A program made the translations under genes and the position numbers. DNA of 17,621 bases from positions 1-17,621 of the forward strand of contig JAOPZQ010000264.1 of assembly GCA_025964075.1 (NCBI GenBank), in the 5' to 3' direction. Shown here piece by piece: positions 14,187 to 17,621 of the stretch. Position 1 is the stretch's first letter; each line of letters opens with the position of its first letter. The DNA comes from Solirubrobacterales bacterium (GTDB lineage Bacteria > Actinomycetota > Thermoleophilia > Solirubrobacterales > Solirubrobacteraceae). The notes under the pieces were generated by a model. The model saw only the letters and a program-made list of their open reading frames with translations. It did not search any database and was not told where the DNA came from.

Positions 14187-15197
14187 TCAGCCGTGCAGCC
14201 GGACCAGCGGATCCTCGAAACGCCTCACCGGCCGTGGGAAGTTGTGTTGCGCGAGCGCGGCGTTGCTCGACGTGACGGTCTGGATCGGAGCGTCGATCTT
14301 GCCGGGCACCGGCTCCCGGCGTATCGCGGCCAGGCACGCTTCCACCGCGAGCTGCCCGATCGTGTAGGGGTACTGGGCCACGGTCGCTGACATCCCTCCG
14401 TTCTTCACGGCAGCCAGCGCCGTCGGGATGCCGTCCACGCCGATCACCGCGATCTTGCCGCTCTTCCCCGTGGCGCGAACCGCAGCGGCGCTGCCGAGCG
14501 CCATTTCGTCGTTGACCGCGAAGAAGCCGCTGACCGATGTCCTCGAGCGGAGCAGCTCCGCGGTTGCGAGCGTGGCTCGCTGGCGATCGAAGTCCGCCGC
14601 GATCGTCTGGGTCACGTCGAACCGCCCGCGGGCGCCCGCGATGAAGCCCTCGGTGCGAGCCCCGCTGCTCGCGTCGCCGGGGATCCCCGCGATCACCGCG
14701 ACCTTGGAGCCGCGCGGCACGAAGCGCGCCATCGCGGCCGCCGCGAGACGCCCCGCGGCGACGTTGTCCGTGCCGATGTAGGTGGTGATCCCGACCCCGA
14801 GCGCCTTGGCCGCCTGTCGGTCCACCGGCGAATCGATGTTGACGATCGGCGTCCCTCCCGGAATCTGCGCCAGCGGTTGGATCAAGTTCGTCCTGCTGAT
14901 CGGGTTGACCACGTAGCAGCCAGCCGGCTGCGATGTCAGGGACTGGAGTGCCGAGGCCTGGCCGGCGGTGTCCTGCAGTCCGATCGCCGCCTGCACCGTG
15001 ATCCGCACGCGGCGCTGCGTGGCCGCCGCAACCAGGCCGTCCCTCATCGTCACGAAGAACGGGTTGTCGAGGCCCTTGATCACCGCTGCCACTCCGGCGC
15101 TGCGGCCGTCCGGTCCCGAGTCGCCGCCGGTGCCGCAGCCAACGACAGACATTGCGAGCAAGCCAACAATCAGCCCCCGGAGGCTGCGGTACGGCAC
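14187..15197 (-). CDS. Sugar-type periplasmic substrate-binding lipoprotein (RbsB/Peripla_BP_4 family)
   Basis: This 336-aa exported lipoprotein has a short basic start and hydrophobic segment (LRGLIVGLLAMSVVGC), with lipobox VVGC and lipidation site C21. The mature part is a type I binding protein: VAAVIKGLDNPFFVTMRDGL (about 36-55), the ribose/galactose-binding opening; PAGCYVVNPISRTNLIQPL (about 90-108); YIGTDNVAAGRLAA (about 140-153); FFAVNDEMALGSAAAV (about 225-240) and IAVIGVDGIPTALAAVKNG (about 249-267). It should bind a pentose, hexose or autoinducer-like sugar outside the membrane. GTG 15197 is the start, with a weak ribosome binding site. No ABC permease or ATPase is in view: left is the FrnE-like gene, right is a divergent sensor kinase 54 bp away. 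A signalling rather than transport role is therefore possible. Family certainty is high; ligand and role are open. Confidence 0.92.
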   Translation of the reverse strand: MPYRSLRGLIVGLLAMSVVGCGTGGDSGPDGRSAGVAAVIKGLDNPFFVTMRDGLVAAATQRRVRITVQAAIGLQDTAGQASALQSLTSQPAGCYVVNPISRTNLIQPLAQIPGGTPIVNIDSPVDRQAAKALGVGITTYIGTDNVAAGRLAAAAMARFVPRGSKVAVIAGIPGDASSGARTEGFIAGARGRFDVTQTIAADFDRQRATLATAELLRSRTSVSGFFAVNDEMALGSAAAVRATGKSGKIAVIGVDGIPTALAAVKNGGMSATVAQYPYTIGQLAVEACLAAIRREPVPGKIDAPIQTVTSSNAALAQHNFPRPVRRFEDPLVRLHG

Positions 15198-15251
15198 GAC
15201 TTCGATGCTAGACGAGGTTGTCAGCGGGCGGGCGGTGCGTCACGATGACGC

Positions 15252-17621
15252 GTGACGTCGTTGCAGCACTCCCGGCTTCGCTCGGCCGCCTCGGTGCGGC
15301 GAGCGCTCTTCCCGCTCATTGCCCTGCTCAGCGTGGCGGGGTATCTCGTCACGAGCGAGACGATCGGTAACGATCGCCGCTCAGCGGCGGAACGGCGTGC
15401 CGAGATCGAGAGCGTCCGGGCGGCGGCCCTCCTCGACCGGGCACGGGCGTATGTCGTCGGCCTCGGAACCATCCTCGCCGAGGAACCGGTCGCCGGGCAG
15501 CGGCGGTTCGCCCTGCTCGTGGGCAGCACCGCGGGCAGCGCCGGCCTCGTCGACGCGCTGTGGGTGCAGCGCGTGCCGGCAGCGGGACGCAGGTCCTACG
15601 AGCGCCGCCTCGGCGCGCCGATCACGCGGCAGGCGGGTTCGGGCGAATTCGAGCGCGCGCCGCCGGCCGCCTCGTACCTCGTCGCGAGCTACACGACGAC
15701 GACACGCCCGGAGCTCCGCCCCGGCGTCGACGTCGCCCGCTGGCCCGCTCTCGCCGCGGCGATCCGGAACCTGGCGACCGTGTTCGCGGTCACCGTGAGC
15801 GGCCGCGCCTCGCTCGGGACCGTGTCCGGGTTCTACCTGCTCGAGAGCAGCAGCTTTGGCCGCGGCCGCGACAGCGGGGGCTACCTCGCCGTGTTCGTAC
15901 CCCGCGGGTGGCTGACCCTCTCGCTCGGGGACGATCCACGGGAGGTTGGCATCAGCCTCGACGGCCGCTCCCTGGAGGGCCAGCTCCGGTCGGCACCCGC
16001 CGCCGCCGCGAGCTTCGAGGGGCTTGCCCGCAGCTGGCGCGTCGCGGTGGTCGCCGGGCCGGCTTCCGGTCTGCAGTCGCTGCTTCCCTGGTTCGCGCTT
16101 GGCTGGCCGATCGCCGCGGCGCTCGTCGCGTTCCTCGTGGGCAACGGAGTCGTGCGCCGCAGGCGGGCAGAACGCGAAACCGAGCGGATCTTCGATCTCT
16201 CGCTCGACATGCTCGGCATCATCGGTCTCGATGGCTACTACAAGCGCGTGAACCCCGCCTTCGAGCGGATACTCGGGTACTCGGGGGAGCAGCTGCTCGA
16301 GCGGCCGTTGTTCGACTTCATCCACCCGGACGACGTCGAGCGCTCGCGCCAGGCGCTCGAGTCGCTCAGCCGCGGCCATCAGGTCGTTCAGTTCGAGAAC
16401 CGCTACATCCGCAGCGACGGCTCCCTGAGCTGGCTCGAGTGGAACGTCCGGCCGGCGCTCGAGGAGGGCGTCGTCTACGCCGCGGGCCGCGACGTGACCG
16501 ACCGCCGGCGTGCGGAGGAGGAGCAGGCCGCGTTGAGGCGAGTGGCGACGCTGGTGGCGCGCGGGGCGCCGCCGGAGAACGTGTTCGCCGCGGTGTCAGG
16601 GGAGGTCTTGCGGCTGTTTCCGGTCGACTTCGTGGCCATCAGCCGCTACGAGTCCAGCGGCACGATGACGACCCTCGCGACTTCCGGCCGGCTAGGCGAC
16701 CGCCTGCCCGTCGGCAGTCGGCGGAGCCTTGGGGGGAGGAACGTGAGCACGATCGTCTTCGAGACCGGCCGTCCGGCCCGCATCGACAGCTATGCCGATG
16801 CCTCCGGCGCGGTCGGTGTCGACGCCCGCGAGCGGGGCTTCCGCTCCTCGGTCGGGGCGCCGATCGTCGTCGACGGGCGCCTCTGGGGTGTGATCAGCGC
16901 GAGCGCGCGGCAGGAGCAGCGGCTGCCGGCCGACACCGACGCGCGCCTCGCCTCGTTCACCGGGCTCGTGGCGACGGCGATCTCGAACACCGAAGCGCGG
17001 ACGGAGGTCGCGGCGTCGCGGGCGCGGATCGTGGCGGCGACCGACGAGGAGCGCCGGCGCGTGGTTCGCGATCTGCACGACGGAGCGCAGCAGCGACTGG
17101 TCCACACGGTCATCACGCTGCAGCTGGCACAACGCGCCTTGCGGAAAGAGCGAGAGGAGGACCTCCGCGCCCTCCTGAGCGAGGCGCTGGACCACGCCCA
17201 GCAGGCGACGGGCGAGCTGCGCGAGCTCGCGCACGGCATCCTCCCGGCGGTCCTCACCCAGGGCGGGCTGCGAGCCGGGGTCGACGCCTTGGCTTCGCGG
17301 GCGCCCGTGCCGGTCGAGATCGACGTCTCCGTCGGCCGGCTCCCCGCCGCGCTCGAGGCGACCGCCTACTTCGTCGTCGCCGAGGCGCTCACCAACGTCG
17401 CCAAGCACGCTCGCGCCGAACGCGCCACGGTCACGGCCCGCCTCGAGGATGGCACCTTCCGAGTCCAGGTACGCGACAACGGCATCGGAGGCGCCCGGCC
17501 CGACGGCAGCGGGCTTCTCGGGCTGGCGGACCGGCTCGCCGCCCTCGACGGCGAGCTCCGGGTCGAGAGCCCAGCCGACGGCGGGACCCTCGTCGCGGCC
17601 GCCATCCCCCTCCGCGGCTAG
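15252..17621 (+). CDS. CHASE-PAS-GAF sensor histidine kinase, NarL-type (HisKA_3)
   Basis: This 789-aa membrane kinase stops on the final base of the window. TM1 is at about 18-34. A roughly 240-residue extracellular segment (35-276) contains a CHASE-like region (LVDALWVQRVPAAGRRSYERR, about 99-119; FYLLESSSFGRGRDSGGYLAVF, about 194-215). TM2 is at about 277-298. A PAS domain follows (311-420: FDLSLDMLGIIGLDGYYKRV, FDFIHPDD, GRDVTDRRRAEEEQ), then GAF (about 435-580) and HisKA_3 (595-665) with phospho-acceptor H609 in RRVVRDLHDGAQQRLV. HATPase_c closes it (N-box EALTNVAKHA 711-720, DNGIGG 742-747, SGLLGLADRL 753-762). Such kinases phosphorylate LuxR/NarL-type response regulators; the partner is probably just beyond the right edge. 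GTG 15252 gives the N-terminal TM; the overlapping ATG 15245 is out of frame. The divergent binding lipoprotein may feed it ligand. Confidence 0.93.
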   Translation: MTSLQHSRLRSAASVRRALFPLIALLSVAGYLVTSETIGNDRRSAAERRAEIESVRAAALLDRARAYVVGLGTILAEEPVAGQRRFALLVGSTAGSAGLVDALWVQRVPAAGRRSYERRLGAPITRQAGSGEFERAPPAASYLVASYTTTTRPELRPGVDVARWPALAAAIRNLATVFAVTVSGRASLGTVSGFYLLESSSFGRGRDSGGYLAVFVPRGWLTLSLGDDPREVGISLDGRSLEGQLRSAPAAAASFEGLARSWRVAVVAGPASGLQSLLPWFALGWPIAAALVAFLVGNGVVRRRRAERETERIFDLSLDMLGIIGLDGYYKRVNPAFERILGYSGEQLLERPLFDFIHPDDVERSRQALESLSRGHQVVQFENRYIRSDGSLSWLEWNVRPALEEGVVYAAGRDVTDRRRAEEEQAALRRVATLVARGAPPENVFAAVSGEVLRLFPVDFVAISRYESSGTMTTLATSGRLGDRLPVGSRRSLGGRNVSTIVFETGRPARIDSYADASGAVGVDARERGFRSSVGAPIVVDGRLWGVISASARQEQRLPADTDARLASFTGLVATAISNTEARTEVAASRARIVAATDEERRRVVRDLHDGAQQRLVHTVITLQLAQRALRKEREEDLRALLSEALDHAQQATGELRELAHGILPAVLTQGGLRAGVDALASRAPVPVEIDVSVGRLPAALEATAYFVVAEALTNVAKHARAERATVTARLEDGTFRVQVRDNGIGGARPDGSGLLGLADRLAALDGELRVESPADGGTLVAAAIPLRG

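Noticed and set aside
14183..14193. Inverted repeat CGGCT-C-AGCCG at the end of the lipoprotein gene as a terminator
   Set aside because: A one-base loop cannot form a stable hairpin, there is no T-run, and it overlaps the coding end.
15198..15251. Promoter pair (CTGACA and TAGCAT) in the lipoprotein-kinase spacer
   Set aside because: The two elements are only about 8 bp apart, not a workable spacing.

Overview
The window is very GC-rich (third codon positions almost all G or C) and packed with typical actinobacterial genes: a LuxR-type ATPase regulator, a SigG/SigX5-type sigma factor, an HxlR regulator, a CDGSH protein and a NarL-type kinase with a CHASE domain. GTG and TTG starts are frequent. 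I infer an actinobacterium, possibly Thermoleophilia/Solirubrobacterales, but the lineage is a guess from style, not from a marker gene. No stretch over about 150 bp lacks a gene. I see no tRNA, rRNA, CRISPR array, insertion sequence or phage gene.

Layout. (1) 1-865 (-): the N-terminal ATPase part of a large LuxR-type regulator, cut by the left edge. (2) 998-2479 (+): a protein with an LQR..GNRAV motif, as in proteins of extracellular contractile injection systems (eCIS), followed by a zinc phospholipase C/P1-nuclease-like H-x3-D-x5-H core. (3) 2524-4823 (+): a phosphoribosyltransferase-erythromycin esterase fusion, coupled to a conserved 121-aa protein of unknown function. (4) 6773-4840 (-): a VOC/glyoxalase protein, an 18-codon micro-ORF and a DHA2-type MFS exporter. 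They are divergent from a sigma factor with a C-terminal SnoaL-like domain (6799-7884, +).

(5) 7881-11187: a compact block of four genes. A HemK2-like methyltransferase (-) starts back-to-back with a YbdK-type carboxylate-amine ligase (+). The ligase overlaps a CDGSH iron-sulfur protein by ATGA, and a haem-oxygenase-like diiron oxidase converges on that pair 8 bp away. This is my best candidate for an uncharacterised small-molecule pathway. (6) 11284-14166: an HxlR regulator (-) is divergent from an alpha/beta hydrolase (+) across an AT-rich palindrome. The hydrolase is followed by a clearly decayed second hydrolase (two frameshifts, an internal deletion, a lost C-terminus) and a FrnE-like DsbA-family protein. 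(7) 14187-17621: a sugar-type substrate-binding lipoprotein (-) is divergent by 54 bp from a CHASE-PAS-GAF-HisKA_3 histidine kinase (+) that ends on the last base. No ABC permease or ATPase is present, so a binding-protein-plus-kinase sensor is plausible.

The window looks like a set of small stress, redox and sensing modules with much divergent and overlapping organisation. The functional links between modules are inference.
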